Positions 42,446 through 51,336 of a stretch of DNA of 64,000 nucleotides are shown piece by piece (the stretch's first letter is position 1; every line of letters starts with the position of its first letter). Source of the DNA: JBOGNO01 sp050747245 (GTDB taxonomy: Bacteria > Acidobacteriota > Terriglobia > Acidiferrales > UBA7541). Under the pieces are notes generated by a model. That model saw nothing but the letters and a program-made list of their open reading frames with translations, had not been told where the DNA came from and ran no database searches. A program made the position numbers and the translations under genes. Location: the NCBI GenBank assembly GCA_050747245.1, contig JBOGNO010000006.1:1-64000 (forward strand), read 5' to 3'.

Positions 42446-43399
42446 ATGAGAAGGATTCTGTATCTGCTGACGGCTCTCCTGTTGCTTGGCGTGGCTCCTC
42501 GCGCCACTGCACAGGACAATTCACAAGCGCAAACTGCAAAGAAAAAACCGGCCACCAAGGCTCAACATCACGCCGACGAGGCGAAAGAGGCTGAGGCGAC
42601 GCCGCCTGAGCACCTGATGGCTACCCCGCCGCCCGTGCTGGTGATGCACACAGAAGAGATCAAGATGGGGAAGGCAATGCAGTATGAGGATCTCTCTGCG
42701 AAGTACGCGGCACTCTTTGGAAAGTTGAAGCCAGAATTTCACTATATTGGAATGTACTCCATGTCTGGACCGAGTCGCGCAGTGTACCTCGTGCCCTTCG
42801 GTTCGCTTGCGGATATGAGCAGCACGATGCAGGCGGTATTCGGTCAGGAGACCCCAGGAAGCGAATTGGCCCGGCTCGATGCTGAAACAGCCAACACCAA
42901 CGAAGAGGCGCGCGACGCTGTATTCCTCCTCCGACCTGATTTGAGCTATGAGCCGGGTGTGGACATCTCCAAACTGCGCTATTTCGCGGTGGAAACTTTC
43001 CGCGTTCGCCCCGGCCATGATCGGGAATTCGATGAGGGCGGAAAACTCTTCCAGGACGCCTACAAGAAGTCTGGAATCGAGGCACACTACGCGATCTTTC
43101 AAGCCCTCTATGGAGCGCCCGAAGGGACATACCTGATCTTCGAGCCGATTGCTTCGCTGGCGGACGTAGATAAGGAATTTTCTCAGATGGGCGCGCTGAT
43201 GGGCGCGATGGGAGACGGCGCGAAACGTCTAGATGAAATTTCTTCATCCGCGATCAACAGCGATCAATCTGATTTGTATGGCATCGATCCGCACATCAGC
43301 AATCCGCCGGAGGGCTGGGCGAAGGCCGACCCCGGTTTCTGGCGGCCCAAACCCACCAAGCCAGCGGCGGCGAAAGAGGAGAAGCCGAAGGCGCAGTAG
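42446..43399 (+). CDS. Exported protein of unknown function
   Basis: 317 residues. Signal peptide (ILYLLTALLLLGVAPRATA), a Lys/Ala/Glu-rich linker, then a globular domain in two similar halves of about 110 residues. Each seems a ferredoxin-like/dimeric alpha-beta unit (VLVMHTEEIKMGKAMQYEDL and FAVETFRVRPGHDREFDEGG), as in NIPSNAP-type proteins. Pro/Lys-rich tail. The RBS GGAGGTG is five bases before the ATG, which decides the start over an ATG 16 codons upstream. Substrate or partner unknown. Confidence 0.72.
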   Translation: MRRILYLLTALLLLGVAPRATAQDNSQAQTAKKKPATKAQHHADEAKEAEATPPEHLMATPPPVLVMHTEEIKMGKAMQYEDLSAKYAALFGKLKPEFHYIGMYSMSGPSRAVYLVPFGSLADMSSTMQAVFGQETPGSELARLDAETANTNEEARDAVFLLRPDLSYEPGVDISKLRYFAVETFRVRPGHDREFDEGGKLFQDAYKKSGIEAHYAIFQALYGAPEGTYLIFEPIASLADVDKEFSQMGALMGAMGDGAKRLDEISSSAINSDQSDLYGIDPHISNPPEGWAKADPGFWRPKPTKPAAAKEEKPKAQ

Positions 43400-43415
43400 T
43401 GCTGAGAAAAGCGCT

Positions 43416-43952
43416 TCAAGCAAACAGGAAGTAACCGGCAAGGCCGAGCGCGGTTCCAAGGAGCGAACCGGCAACGACATCGCTCAAGAAGTGCATCCCG
43501 AGGAGCACTCGAGAGATGGCGATGCTGAGCGCGAGGACCAAGAGCTCGGCCTGCAGGTGCGGGTAATAGAGCCCCACGGACACGGCCACCGCGAAGGCGG
43601 TGATGGAATGTCCGGAGGGAAATGAAAACTGATCCGGTGGCAGCACCACGGCCCAGCAATGCGGTTCAAGCTCGCAGGGACGCTGCCGCCGGCTAAGATT
43701 CTTCACGCAGCGGAATATCAGGATTCCGCTGACCACTGCGCACCCGGCAGAGGCCAGGGCGCGAAATCGCTCTGGGCCGCCCGCGAGTGCGAGCACGATT
43801 CCGAGCGCATACCATACCCAGCCATCTCCTAGCCGCGTAGCGAGAAGCGCCCCGATGCGCACCCAACGCGGCGCCCTCCAGCGATGCACGCGCCGCATGA
43901 TTCGCCGATCTCGAGTGTCGATAAACGTCCATACCGCACGCGCTAGGGCCAT
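43416..43952 (-). CDS. PAP2-family membrane phosphatase
   Basis: 178 residues with about five membrane helices. The three phosphatase motifs are in order: KNLSRRQRP (KxxxxxxRP), SFPSGHS (PSGH) and SRVLLGMHFLSDV (SRxxxxxHxxxD). It should dephosphorylate a lipid phosphate such as phosphatidate or undecaprenyl pyrophosphate in the inner membrane. It overlaps the upstream PHP phosphoesterase gene by ten bases on the same strand, so the two form one operon. Confidence 0.92.
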   Translation of the reverse strand: MALARAVWTFIDTRDRRIMRRVHRWRAPRWVRIGALLATRLGDGWVWYALGIVLALAGGPERFRALASAGCAVVSGILIFRCVKNLSRRQRPCELEPHCWAVVLPPDQFSFPSGHSITAFAVAVSVGLYYPHLQAELLVLALSIAISRVLLGMHFLSDVVAGSLLGTALGLAGYFLFA

Positions 43953-44833
43953 TGGAACGCCTCCGCCGCAGGACCTGGGCTCCAGCGCTCCTGCCGGGTT
44001 AAGCGGGCCGGTATGCCGAACACTTGCGAGCTCCAGCTCCGCAAGAACGCGATTTCATGCAGAGCCGTGGCCATCGTAACCATGGGAACAAACAAGGCCA
44101 GGGGCAGGAGCAGGGCGCTCAGAGGCTTCTCCCGAACCATGGAGGACACAATTGAGATGACGTCGCGTGTGAGCTTGAAATAATTTCCGTGTTCTCCACC
44201 CGGGAAAGCGATTCCGGCACGCAGTTGATTGAGAAATTCGTACTTGTCTCGTGCGCCCGGGGCTTCCGTCCATGCGCAACCCGCGGAACGCAGCGCGTGG
44301 GAGTCGCTTCCGCCGAGGCGGATCTTTCCCTCTCGGCGGGCAAGCCGATCCGCGTGGCGGTTGTGATCCGGCATCATCTGGCCGTTAAAGGTTTCGAACG
44401 CCGGAAAGTACTCCCGGAACCAGTCGAAGTCTTCTAGGAGCCTCGCACCCGTGAGCCCAGAAAAAACGTGATTGACGCTGAAGAAAATGCGCCGCTCGGA
44501 GAGATAGACCAGCAATGAAATCAGATCTTCGCGCCGGCGCTGAATCTCGAAGTGCTGTCGTTCAGTGATGTCGTACACTCCGATATGAACAAGCGTTCCT
44601 CCCGGCATGCGGCAGGTTGCTTCCTCGCTTAGAAAGAAGTCGGAATGGCGGCGAAGTAATTCCGCGCCGTCAATCGAGTCATGGTCGGTGAGTGTCACCA
44701 AATCCATGCCCCTCCGCTTGAGAGTTGCGTAGAGCTCTTCAGGGTCGTTGTACGATTCTCGGCAAATCCGATTGAGCCCCGGAATGTGGCACATCCCGGA
44801 GTGGATCGAGTGCACATGGAGGTCGCATCGCAT
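43943..44833 (-). CDS. PHP-domain metal-dependent phosphoesterase
   Basis: 296 residues. The N-terminal PHP motif MRCDLHVHSIHSGMCHIPGL carries HxH, TLTDHDSIDGAELL adds Asp-His, and GGSDSHALRSAG the last ligands: a trinuclear metal site. The last 70 residues contain a strongly hydrophobic segment (LSALLLPLALFVPMVTMATA), so the protein is probably membrane-tethered. Unrelated upstream sequence was excluded by starting at the conserved MRCDLHVH. It is coupled to the PAP2 gene and diverges from an MGDG-synthase-like gene; a lipid- or sugar-phosphate substrate is inferred from this context. Confidence 0.85.
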   Translation of the reverse strand: MRCDLHVHSIHSGMCHIPGLNRICRESYNDPEELYATLKRRGMDLVTLTDHDSIDGAELLRRHSDFFLSEEATCRMPGGTLVHIGVYDITERQHFEIQRRREDLISLLVYLSERRIFFSVNHVFSGLTGARLLEDFDWFREYFPAFETFNGQMMPDHNRHADRLARREGKIRLGGSDSHALRSAGCAWTEAPGARDKYEFLNQLRAGIAFPGGEHGNYFKLTRDVISIVSSMVREKPLSALLLPLALFVPMVTMATALHEIAFLRSWSSQVFGIPARLTRQERWSPGPAAEAFQWP

Positions 44834-44977
44834 GATGATAGTTTTCCACAGGAGTGTTACATGCGCGTGAAGCCGGCATGACAGGCCGGAAACGATTACG
44901 AATTGGTCACAGCGTTGCGCACGATTTTCCCGCGGCAAGTGAACGAATTTCTCATTTTGTGCAAGAATTCGCACGGA

Positions 44978-46162
44978 ATGCCGAGGATCGAGTTCGTTTT
45001 CTTTGACGCCGGGGGAGGGCATCGCGCCGCTGCCACGGCGCTACAATCAGTCATCAGTGCGCAGGGCCGTCCATGGGAAATTCAACTGCTCAATCTTCAG
45101 GAACTGTTGGATTCAATTGATCCTGTTCGCAAGCTGACGGGGATTCGAGTTCAGGATGTGTACAACCAGATGCTGAGGCGCGGCTGGACGCTGGGGAGCG
45201 CCAGCGTTCTGCGTGTTTTGCACGCTGCCATTCGCGTGGCGCACGAAGCGATGGTGAGGAGGCTGGAAACTTACTGGAAGGAATCGCGCCCGGATATGGC
45301 TGTGTCTCTAGTGCCGAATTTCAATCGCGCGCTGCGAGAAAGCTTTGCGCGCGCATTTCCTTCGCGGCCGTTCGTCACCATCCTCACAGACCTTGCTGAC
45401 TATCCACCGCATTTCTGGATCGAGCGTGAAGAGCAGTACTTCATTTGTGGCTCACCGCGAGCGGTTGAACAGGCGCGCGCGATAGGCCACAGGGCGTCGC
45501 GCGTCTTTCAAACGTCGGGGATGATTTTGAATCCCGCATTCTATGAAGACGTACGGCTGGATCGCGCGGCGGAGCGGAACAAGTTGGGATTGGATGCCGA
45601 TAGGCGCACCGGGCTGTTGCTATTCGGGGGACACGGATCGAACGTGATGTTGGAAATTGCCCGCCGGCTGGATCGCTCCGGGCTGGATATTCAGCTGATT
45701 TTGATTTGCGGGAAGAATGATGGCCTGTTTCGGGCTCTACGAGCACAAGAGAGCGGGATGCCGCGATTCGTAGAAGGATTTACGACGCAGATTCCCTTTT
45801 ACATGCGACTTTCGGATTTTTTCATCGGGAAGCCCGGTCCGGGAAGTGTTTCGGAAGCGGTGACAATGGGCCTGCCCGTGGTGGTGGAATGCAACGCGGC
45901 CACGCTCCCGCAGGAGCGTTACAACGCGGCCTGGATCCGGGAAAATGGCGCCGGGATCGTCACGCGGAATTTTCGTGAGGTAGCTTCGGCCGTAAGGCAA
46001 TTGCTTGAGCCGCAAAATTTTGAGGAACTTCGTCGAAATGCGCGGGCGTTGCAAAGCCGCGCTGTATTCGAAATTCCCGACATACTGGCGAGCTGCTCTG
46101 AGGAAGCACCAACTGAATCGGCGTGGGCAAAAAAGGCAGGCTCCACGGAGCCTGCCCTTTGA
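44978..46162 (+). CDS. MGDG-synthase/UgtP-like glycosyltransferase (GT28 type)
   Basis: 394 residues, GT-B fold. The N-terminus (FVFFDAGGGHRAAATALQSV) is the MGDG-synthase glycine-rich acceptor loop. The C-half has GLLLFGGHGSNVMLEIARRL, PRFVEGFTTQIPFYMRLSDF and FIGKPGPGSVSEAVTMGLPV, the UDP-sugar site. Likely adds a sugar to diacylglycerol or a similar lipid. The frame also runs 25 codons upstream to a TTG; the ATG at the domain edge is preferred. Its last codons lie inside the terminator of the convergent gene. Grouped with PHP and PAP2 genes, it suggests envelope lipid work. Confidence 0.85.
   Translation: MPRIEFVFFDAGGGHRAAATALQSVISAQGRPWEIQLLNLQELLDSIDPVRKLTGIRVQDVYNQMLRRGWTLGSASVLRVLHAAIRVAHEAMVRRLETYWKESRPDMAVSLVPNFNRALRESFARAFPSRPFVTILTDLADYPPHFWIEREEQYFICGSPRAVEQARAIGHRASRVFQTSGMILNPAFYEDVRLDRAAERNKLGLDADRRTGLLLFGGHGSNVMLEIARRLDRSGLDIQLILICGKNDGLFRALRAQESGMPRFVEGFTTQIPFYMRLSDFFIGKPGPGSVSEAVTMGLPVVVECNAATLPQERYNAAWIRENGAGIVTRNFREVASAVRQLLEPQNFEELRRNARALQSRAVFEIPDILASCSEEAPTESAWAKKAGSTEPAL
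46135..46156 (-). terminator. Intrinsic terminator for the leftward UvrD-tail gene, inside the glycosyltransferase CDS
   Basis: Near-perfect GGCAGGCTCC/GGAGCCTGCC hairpin. On the minus strand it is followed by TTTTTT, so it ends the transcript of the gene stopping at 46181. The hairpin also encodes the last residues (KAGSTEPAL) of the rightward glycosyltransferase. Confidence 0.85.
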
Positions 46163-46180
46163 TCTCTGAGGGGATGGAGT

Positions 46181-46396
46181 TTACTTTGCCTGCGTCTTCG
46201 GCTTGCGGCCGCGGCGGCGCGGGCGCGCGCCCTTCACGGGATCGCCAATAGTCTCTGCCTGCCAGATGCTGGTTACGAATTTCTTCGTTCCAAAGTCGTC
46301 GAAGTCCACGGTCGTGCGCTCGGTATTCGATTCGCGCACTATGCCGAGCCCATATTGATCGTGCTTGATCTGCTGCCCTTCTTCGAGTATCTGCAC
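46181..46396 (-). CDS. Small UvrD/PcrA-tail-like domain protein
   Basis: 71 residues. Single SH3-like domain (EEGQQIKHDQYGLGIVRESN and VDFDDFGTKKF) like the C-terminal tail of UvrD/PcrA helicases, which binds RNA polymerase; CarD-like proteins share the fold. The last 18 residues are very basic (RPRRRGRKPKTQAK), suited to nucleic acid. A free-standing copy may act on RNA polymerase or DNA. Its own terminator lies right behind it. Confidence 0.78.
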   Translation of the reverse strand: MQILEEGQQIKHDQYGLGIVRESNTERTTVDFDDFGTKKFVTSIWQAETIGDPVKGARPRRRGRKPKTQAK

Positions 46397-46593
46397 CTCG
46401 TTCCTCCTGATTGTGCGGATTGCTAGTTGTGTGGAGAATTCAATGTCTCGACGACCCCTCTGCTGGAGGAGTCTGCAAGCGACTTCAAGCGCACGATTCG
46501 GCCCGACTGACTGCCGATGTAAGCATTTCTCAGAGAAACCGCGCTACCGAGAACGCTGCCCCGAATCCCAAATCGACCCGGCTGTCCTGCAAA

Positions 46594-46797
46594 TTAGAGG
46601 CCGACGACGTCGGCTGCTTGTAAACCCTTAGGGCCCTGCTTCACTTCGAACTCCACCGCTTGGCCTTCATTGAGTGACTTGTAGCCTTCCCCTTGGATGG
46701 CGGAAAAGTGCACGAAGACGTCCTCACCGCTCTGGCGCTGGATAAAACCGTAACCTTTGCTGGCATTAAACCACTTGACTGTTCCTTGTTCTCGCAC
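46594..46797 (-). CDS. Cold-shock domain protein
   Basis: 67-residue CspA-family single-stranded nucleic-acid-binding protein. RNP1 is KGYGFIQR and RNP2 is VFVHFSAI, in GTVKWFNASKGYGFI...EDVFVHF. It begins at GTG with AAGGAG six bases upstream; longer open frames in the same reading are non-conserved. As usual for the family, mRNA unwinding or growth at low temperature is inferred. The 290 bases upstream are shared with the divergent SDR gene and could hold a long leader. Confidence 0.95.
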   Translation of the reverse strand: MREQGTVKWFNASKGYGFIQRQSGEDVFVHFSAIQGEGYKSLNEGQAVEFEVKQGPKGLQAADVVGL

Positions 46798-47084
46798 CTC
46801 TAACTCCTTAAGATTGTTAGTCTTTGCATCGCCTCCGCTCCATCTGGCAAGACACGAGGTTGACTTGGTGCATCCCAGCGACCCTTTATCCCAAACATGG
46901 AGCGACGATAGAAGCGACACACGCAGAGGAATTCTATCAACTCTTTGCCCGGATTTCCACAGGCTTTTTGAACTTGCCGGCAGGTGCCGCGCAGTGAAGA
47001 ACACGGGTCCGGGTGACGCTGCCGAGGGCATTGCAGAATGAGCGGCGAATGGTATCGTTGCCCCACGTGCAGGGAGGTAAACCG

Positions 47085-47828
47085 ATGGGGGATTTGCCAC
47101 TAGCAGGGCAGGTCGCGTTGGTAACCGGCGCTGCGAAACGAATCGGCCGGAGTATTGCTCTGCGTCTCGGTGCCGAAGGGGCCGATGTCGTGGTGAATTA
47201 CTCGACCTCTGAACTGGAAGCGGAGCAGGTTGTGAGTGAAATCCGCAAGCTGGGCCAGCGGGCCCGGGCGATTCGCGCAAACGTCTCGCGCGCAGCTGAA
47301 GTCGAAGCCATGTTCGCAGAGGTCGATCGCGAATTCGGACGTCTCGATATCCTGGTGAACAATGCCGGGAAATTTTTCGCCGCGAACTTTCTCGATCTCA
47401 CCGAATCACAGTGGGACGACATCATGGACACAAACCTGAAATCCCAGTTCCTGTGCGCGCAGACTGCGGCACGGATCATGAATCGCTCGATGAAAGTTGG
47501 TGTTCGCGGCCGAATCGTCAATCTCTCTTCGCTTGGCGGCTTGCTCGCATGGCCGAAGTTTACGCACTACTGCGTTTCGAAAGCAGGTGTGATCATGCTC
47601 ACGCGATGTCTGGCGCGCGCCCTGGCGCCGGAGATCCTGGTGAACAGCGTCGCGCCGGGAACGATTCAATTTCCCGGTGAATTGCCGGATGAAGATTACA
47701 TTCACCGCGCGCCGCTTGGACGCACAGGCACGGGCGAAGACATTGCGGAGGCGGTGCTATTTTTCGTGAAAACGGAATTTGTGACCGGCCAGGTGCTCGC
47801 CGTAGATGGCGGCCGAATGCTCACCTGA
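47085..47828 (+). CDS. Short-chain dehydrogenase/reductase
   Basis: 247-residue Rossmann-fold oxidoreductase. Cofactor motif VTGAAKRIGRSIALRLGAEG, then DILVNNAGKFF, catalytic Ser in IVNLSSLGGLL and Tyr-Lys in HYCVSKAGVIML. The TGAAKRIG variant suggests NADP and resembles pteridine reductases and FolM-type proteins. GGAGGT precedes the ATG, which is preferred over longer upstream frames. It converges on pdhB with 14 bases between stops. Confidence 0.92.
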   Translation: MGDLPLAGQVALVTGAAKRIGRSIALRLGAEGADVVVNYSTSELEAEQVVSEIRKLGQRARAIRANVSRAAEVEAMFAEVDREFGRLDILVNNAGKFFAANFLDLTESQWDDIMDTNLKSQFLCAQTAARIMNRSMKVGVRGRIVNLSSLGGLLAWPKFTHYCVSKAGVIMLTRCLARALAPEILVNSVAPGTIQFPGELPDEDYIHRAPLGRTGTGEDIAEAVLFFVKTEFVTGQVLAVDGGRMLT

Positions 47829-47842
47829 TTGGCAGGTGCGAA

Positions 47843-48829
47843 CTAATAGGCGGCGAGCTGCTCCATGGCGGCGACGACTTTCTCGGTGTTGACGAGCCAG
47901 GCCTTCTCCAGCGTGGGACAGAATGCAATCGCCGGGGCATCGGGCGCAGCGACGCGCATCACCGGCCCGTCGAGATCGTCAAAGACCTCTTCGCTCACAA
48001 TTGCGGCAATTTCTGCGCCGATTCCCATGGTTTTCTTGTCTTCGTGGACGATGAGGCATTTGTTGGTTTTACGGACAGAGTCGAGCACCGTCTTCTTGTC
48101 GAGAGGATTGAGCGTCCGCAGGTCAATGACCTCGGCTTCGATGCCATTCTGAGCCATCTTCCCGGCTGCTTCGAGTGCCACGTGAACCATATAGCCGTAC
48201 GTGATGATGCTCAAGTCGCGGCCCTCGCGGCGCACGGCGGCCAGACCGAGTGGCACGGTGTAATCGCCTTCGGGAACTTCACCCTTTATCGTGCGGTAGA
48301 GTTTTTTGTGCTCAAAATAGAGGACGGGGTTTGGGTCGCGGATGGCCGCGAGCAACATGCCCTTGGCATCGTAGGGAGTCGCGGGCATCACGACTTTCAA
48401 GCCCGGCTCGTGAACGAACCATGCGGCGTTTTCCTGCGAGTGATAGAGTCCGCCGTTCACGCCGCCGCCGCAACAAATTCTCACCGTCATTGGACAAGAA
48501 AACCCACCCGCACTGCGATACCGAAGCTTGGACGCTTGCTGTACGATGCTTTCCATTCCCGGCGTGATGAAGTCGGCGAACTGGATCTCCGGCACGGGCC
48601 GCCATCCCACCATCGAGGCACCGACGGCAGAGGCGATGATATTATTTTCCGCGAGCGGAGTATCCAGCACGCGTTCCTCGCCAAATTTTTCCCACAACCC
48701 CGCTGTGGCTTTAAAAACTCCACCAGATACACCGATGTCTTCGCCCATGATAAAGACCCGCTCATCGCGGCTCATCTCCTGGTGAAGTCCTTCGTTGATT
48801 GCGTCTATGAAGCTCAGCGTGCGTGCCAT
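47843..48829 (-). CDS. pdhB: Pyruvate/2-oxoacid dehydrogenase E1 component, beta subunit
   Basis: 328 residues. Contains the transketolase central domain (SFIDAINEGLHQEMSRDERV, GEDIGVSGGVFKATAGL, EIQFADFITPGMESIVQQA) and C-terminal domain (VHEDKKTMGIGAEIAAIVSE). With E1 alpha it decarboxylates pyruvate (or a branched 2-oxoacid) using thiamine diphosphate. The alpha gene lies 90 bases upstream on the same strand. E2 and E3 genes are not in the window, so pyruvate versus branched-chain specificity is not settled. Confidence 0.92.
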   Translation of the reverse strand: MARTLSFIDAINEGLHQEMSRDERVFIMGEDIGVSGGVFKATAGLWEKFGEERVLDTPLAENNIIASAVGASMVGWRPVPEIQFADFITPGMESIVQQASKLRYRSAGGFSCPMTVRICCGGGVNGGLYHSQENAAWFVHEPGLKVVMPATPYDAKGMLLAAIRDPNPVLYFEHKKLYRTIKGEVPEGDYTVPLGLAAVRREGRDLSIITYGYMVHVALEAAGKMAQNGIEAEVIDLRTLNPLDKKTVLDSVRKTNKCLIVHEDKKTMGIGAEIAAIVSEEVFDDLDGPVMRVAAPDAPAIAFCPTLEKAWLVNTEKVVAAMEQLAAY

Positions 48830-48920
48830 ATGAAGTTTTGCCTTTCCTTGGGGGCCCAGTATCTATGAGCCGATTTGTTGTTCCGTCAGAATGCTCGCAG
48901 AATTGCGATGGTGCCCGGCT

Positions 48921-49928
48921 CTACCCCCAAACGTGCTCCATCAGCTCGGATGCCTCGGGATAGGGGCTCTGCTCCGCAAATTCCACGGCGTCGTTGATCT
49001 CTTGCGTAATCTCTGCAATGATTTCCGTTTTTATTGTGTCGGCGAAAATTTTCTTCTCGGTCAAGAGCTTCTCGAACCGCGGGATAGGATCTTTCTTCTT
49101 CCACGATTCGAGCTCTTCTTTGGTGCGGTACTTTGCGGGGTCAATTTCGGAGTGGCCGTACCAACGATACGTCTTACATTCGAGGAAGGTCGGGCCTTCG
49201 CCCGCGCGCGCGCGTTCGATCGCTTTTGTCGCGGCTTCATAAACAGCCAGCATATCGTTGCCGTCCACAATCACACCCGGGAACCCGTAAGCTTTCGCGC
49301 GGTCGGCCAGGTCTTTGAGTGCCGTCTGCAGGCGCAGTGGCACGGACTCCGCCCAGAGATTATTCTGGCAGACATAGATGATGGGCAGCCGATGCACGCC
49401 TGCGAAATTCAGGGCTTCATGGAAGCCGCCGATACTGGTGGCGCCATCCCCGAAAAATGAGACGACCACACTATCCTTGCCGAGTTTTTTCAATCCCAGC
49501 GCGACCCCAGTGCCGACGGCGAGCTGTCCTGCGATGCTGCTGGCGGGAGTGATGACATTGAGCGGCGGATAGCCCATGTGAGCGGGGGAAGAGCGCCCGC
49601 GGTCGGGGCTGGTGGACTTGGCAAAGAGCTGCGCGAAGCAATACTTGAGCGGGGCGCCCTTGATAATGTTCGCGGTCCAGTCGCGGTGCGAAGGGGCGAT
49701 CCAATCCTCCTGCTTCAGCGCGTACGCTGCCCCCACTTCGGTAGCCTCTTGGCCCACTCCGGAATAAAAATTTCCTGCGAACTTGCTTTGCCGAAACAGC
49801 ACGCGGGCTTTCTCGTCGCACATACGGCATTTGACGAGCATGCGGTAAAGTCCGAGGAGCAGCTCGCGGGAATATTCCGAAGACTCCTCATCGGGCTCCA
49901 CAAGCGCCCGGCTCACCTTCGTTGCCAT
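48921..49928 (-). CDS. pdhA: Pyruvate/2-oxoacid dehydrogenase E1 component, alpha subunit
   Basis: 335 residues, thiamine-diphosphate enzyme. The ThDP/Mg motif is GDGATSIGGFHEALNFAG...NN (starting near residue 165). SHRDWTANIIKG, SPDRGRSSPAHMGYP and YRWYGHSEIDPAKYR are typical of E1 alpha. Phosphorylation-loop residues around RWYGHS are conserved. AGGAG precedes two adjacent ATGs; the second has the better spacing. It is upstream of pdhB and follows the Nudix gene. Confidence 0.93.
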   Translation of the reverse strand: MATKVSRALVEPDEESSEYSRELLLGLYRMLVKCRMCDEKARVLFRQSKFAGNFYSGVGQEATEVGAAYALKQEDWIAPSHRDWTANIIKGAPLKYCFAQLFAKSTSPDRGRSSPAHMGYPPLNVITPASSIAGQLAVGTGVALGLKKLGKDSVVVSFFGDGATSIGGFHEALNFAGVHRLPIIYVCQNNLWAESVPLRLQTALKDLADRAKAYGFPGVIVDGNDMLAVYEAATKAIERARAGEGPTFLECKTYRWYGHSEIDPAKYRTKEELESWKKKDPIPRFEKLLTEKKIFADTIKTEIIAEITQEINDAVEFAEQSPYPEASELMEHVWG

Positions 49929-50045
49929 CATTTCTCCTGATTGCGCGGTGGCGCGTATGAATTTATCGCTCGAATAAATATACCACGAATTGCGGCCGCC
50001 AACGCTGCGGGATCCGTGGATTCGGAACAGGCAACAGCGAATGTC

Positions 50046-50486
50046 TCACAATTTGAGACGTATTTCCCCGCGAGCGAGTTTCTCCACCAGATCACGGTCC
50101 GCCGCGAGAAAATCGTACGATGGCAGCACCGAGGGATCGGCCCATGCAAATTGTTCGAATGCCAGGTTGCGAGGTTCGCCGGCTTCGATGCGTGCTTCGA
50201 AGAAGAGCAACTCGATCTCCTGAGACATTTGTGAGTAGCCGTGGCGTGTGCGGTGCACTTCGCGCCCGATGGTGGATTCGACTCCCAGTTCTTCGCGGAG
50301 TTCGCGCCGCAGGGCTTCGTCGGGCGCTTCGTCCGCTCGCACTTTGCCACCGGGGAATTCCCAGGCAAGTCCAAAGATGTCCCCACGGCGGCGCTGACAG
50401 ATGAGAATCTTCCCATCGCGTGCAATGAGGGCCGCGACGACGAGAATATGCTTCGGTTTCAGGCGACGTGATGTGGTTGCGCCCAC
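50046..50486 (-). CDS. Nudix hydrolase, MutT-like 8-oxo-dGTP diphosphatase
   Basis: 146 residues. The Nudix box is complete: GGKVRADEAPDEALRRELRE then ELGVE. The surrounding VVAALIARDGKILICQRRRG and FGLAWEFPGG are those of MutT-type nucleotide-pool sanitisers. It should hydrolyse oxidised nucleoside triphosphates. One base separates it from the upstream corrinoid-binding-like gene, and it lies 117 bases before pdhA. Confidence 0.92.
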   Translation of the reverse strand: MGATTSRRLKPKHILVVAALIARDGKILICQRRRGDIFGLAWEFPGGKVRADEAPDEALRRELREELGVESTIGREVHRTRHGYSQMSQEIELLFFEARIEAGEPRNLAFEQFAWADPSVLPSYDFLAADRDLVEKLARGEIRLKL

Positions 50487-50487
50487 T

Positions 50488-51261
50488 TCAGTTTTCTTCG
50501 TGCAGAACGCGAAACAGAGCCTCGGCGCCCTTCTCGAGCGGCGGCCCGGGCGTATTTAGCAATTCGTCGCTGATCACGAATACGCGCCGGTTGCGAATCG
50601 CCGGCAGTTCCTGCCATTTTCGATTCTGCAGAACGCTCGAAGGTTTCGCCTTTTTCCCCGTGGCTGTCCAGGCCAGGACAATCACGTCCGGTTTGCCGCG
50701 CGCAACCTCCTCGTCGCTGACTTTCGCGCCGGCGGGCTCAATGAATTCTCCGCCGGCAATCTTGACCAGCTCTTTTACCCACGGCGGCGAACTGATGCGC
50801 GGACTTGGCCAAGCTTCGCAATAAACGCGCGGTCGCGAGCGCTTGTTGTTGGCGTGCCGCGAAATCTCCTCAAATGTGCCCTTCATTCGCCGTATCAGTT
50901 TTTCGGCGCTAGCCTGTCGCTGTGTCAGGCTTCCTAGAAGCCAAATGTCTGAGTAGATATCAGCGAGCGATCGAGGGTTGAGAGCGAGAAATTTCCAGGG
51001 ATGCAGAAGGATCTGCGAAACTGCGTCCGATGCAAACGGCACGGAACCCACCACTAATTCCGGATGCAGTCTTTCGAGCGGCTTCAAATCGATTCGCCAG
51101 CAATCGCCGAGCTTTGGCAAGCCTCGCACGTCGGCGACCTCGGAGCACCAGCGGCTCACACCCACGAGTTGTCGCTTCGCCCCGATGGCCACGAGTATGG
51201 AAGTCGCGTTCGGGGCAAGCGACGCGATTTTCAGTCGCAATCCGTGCTTCGGGCGATTCAT
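50488..51261 (-). CDS. BtuF/TroA-like helical-backbone metal-receptor protein, no signal peptide
   Basis: 257 residues with the fold of cobalamin/ferric-siderophore binding proteins: RLKIASLAPNATSILVAIGA, LVGVSRWCSEVADVRGLPKL, HPELVVGSVPFASDAVSQI and PDVIVLAWTATGKKA. Such proteins are normally exported, but this one begins directly at the domain, has no signal or lipobox, and no permease or ATPase is adjacent. A cytosolic corrinoid/metal-binding role, or loss of the signal, are both possible. It precedes the Nudix gene with one base between. Confidence 0.82.
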   Translation of the reverse strand: MNRPKHGLRLKIASLAPNATSILVAIGAKRQLVGVSRWCSEVADVRGLPKLGDCWRIDLKPLERLHPELVVGSVPFASDAVSQILLHPWKFLALNPRSLADIYSDIWLLGSLTQRQASAEKLIRRMKGTFEEISRHANNKRSRPRVYCEAWPSPRISSPPWVKELVKIAGGEFIEPAGAKVSDEEVARGKPDVIVLAWTATGKKAKPSSVLQNRKWQELPAIRNRRVFVISDELLNTPGPPLEKGAEALFRVLHEEN

Positions 51262-51336
51262 GCAACAGCTATTCTATCGCGCTGAACGCGGCAAGTCTCC
51301 GCCGCGTTCACCTGGGAGATTTGGCCGGCCGAGATC

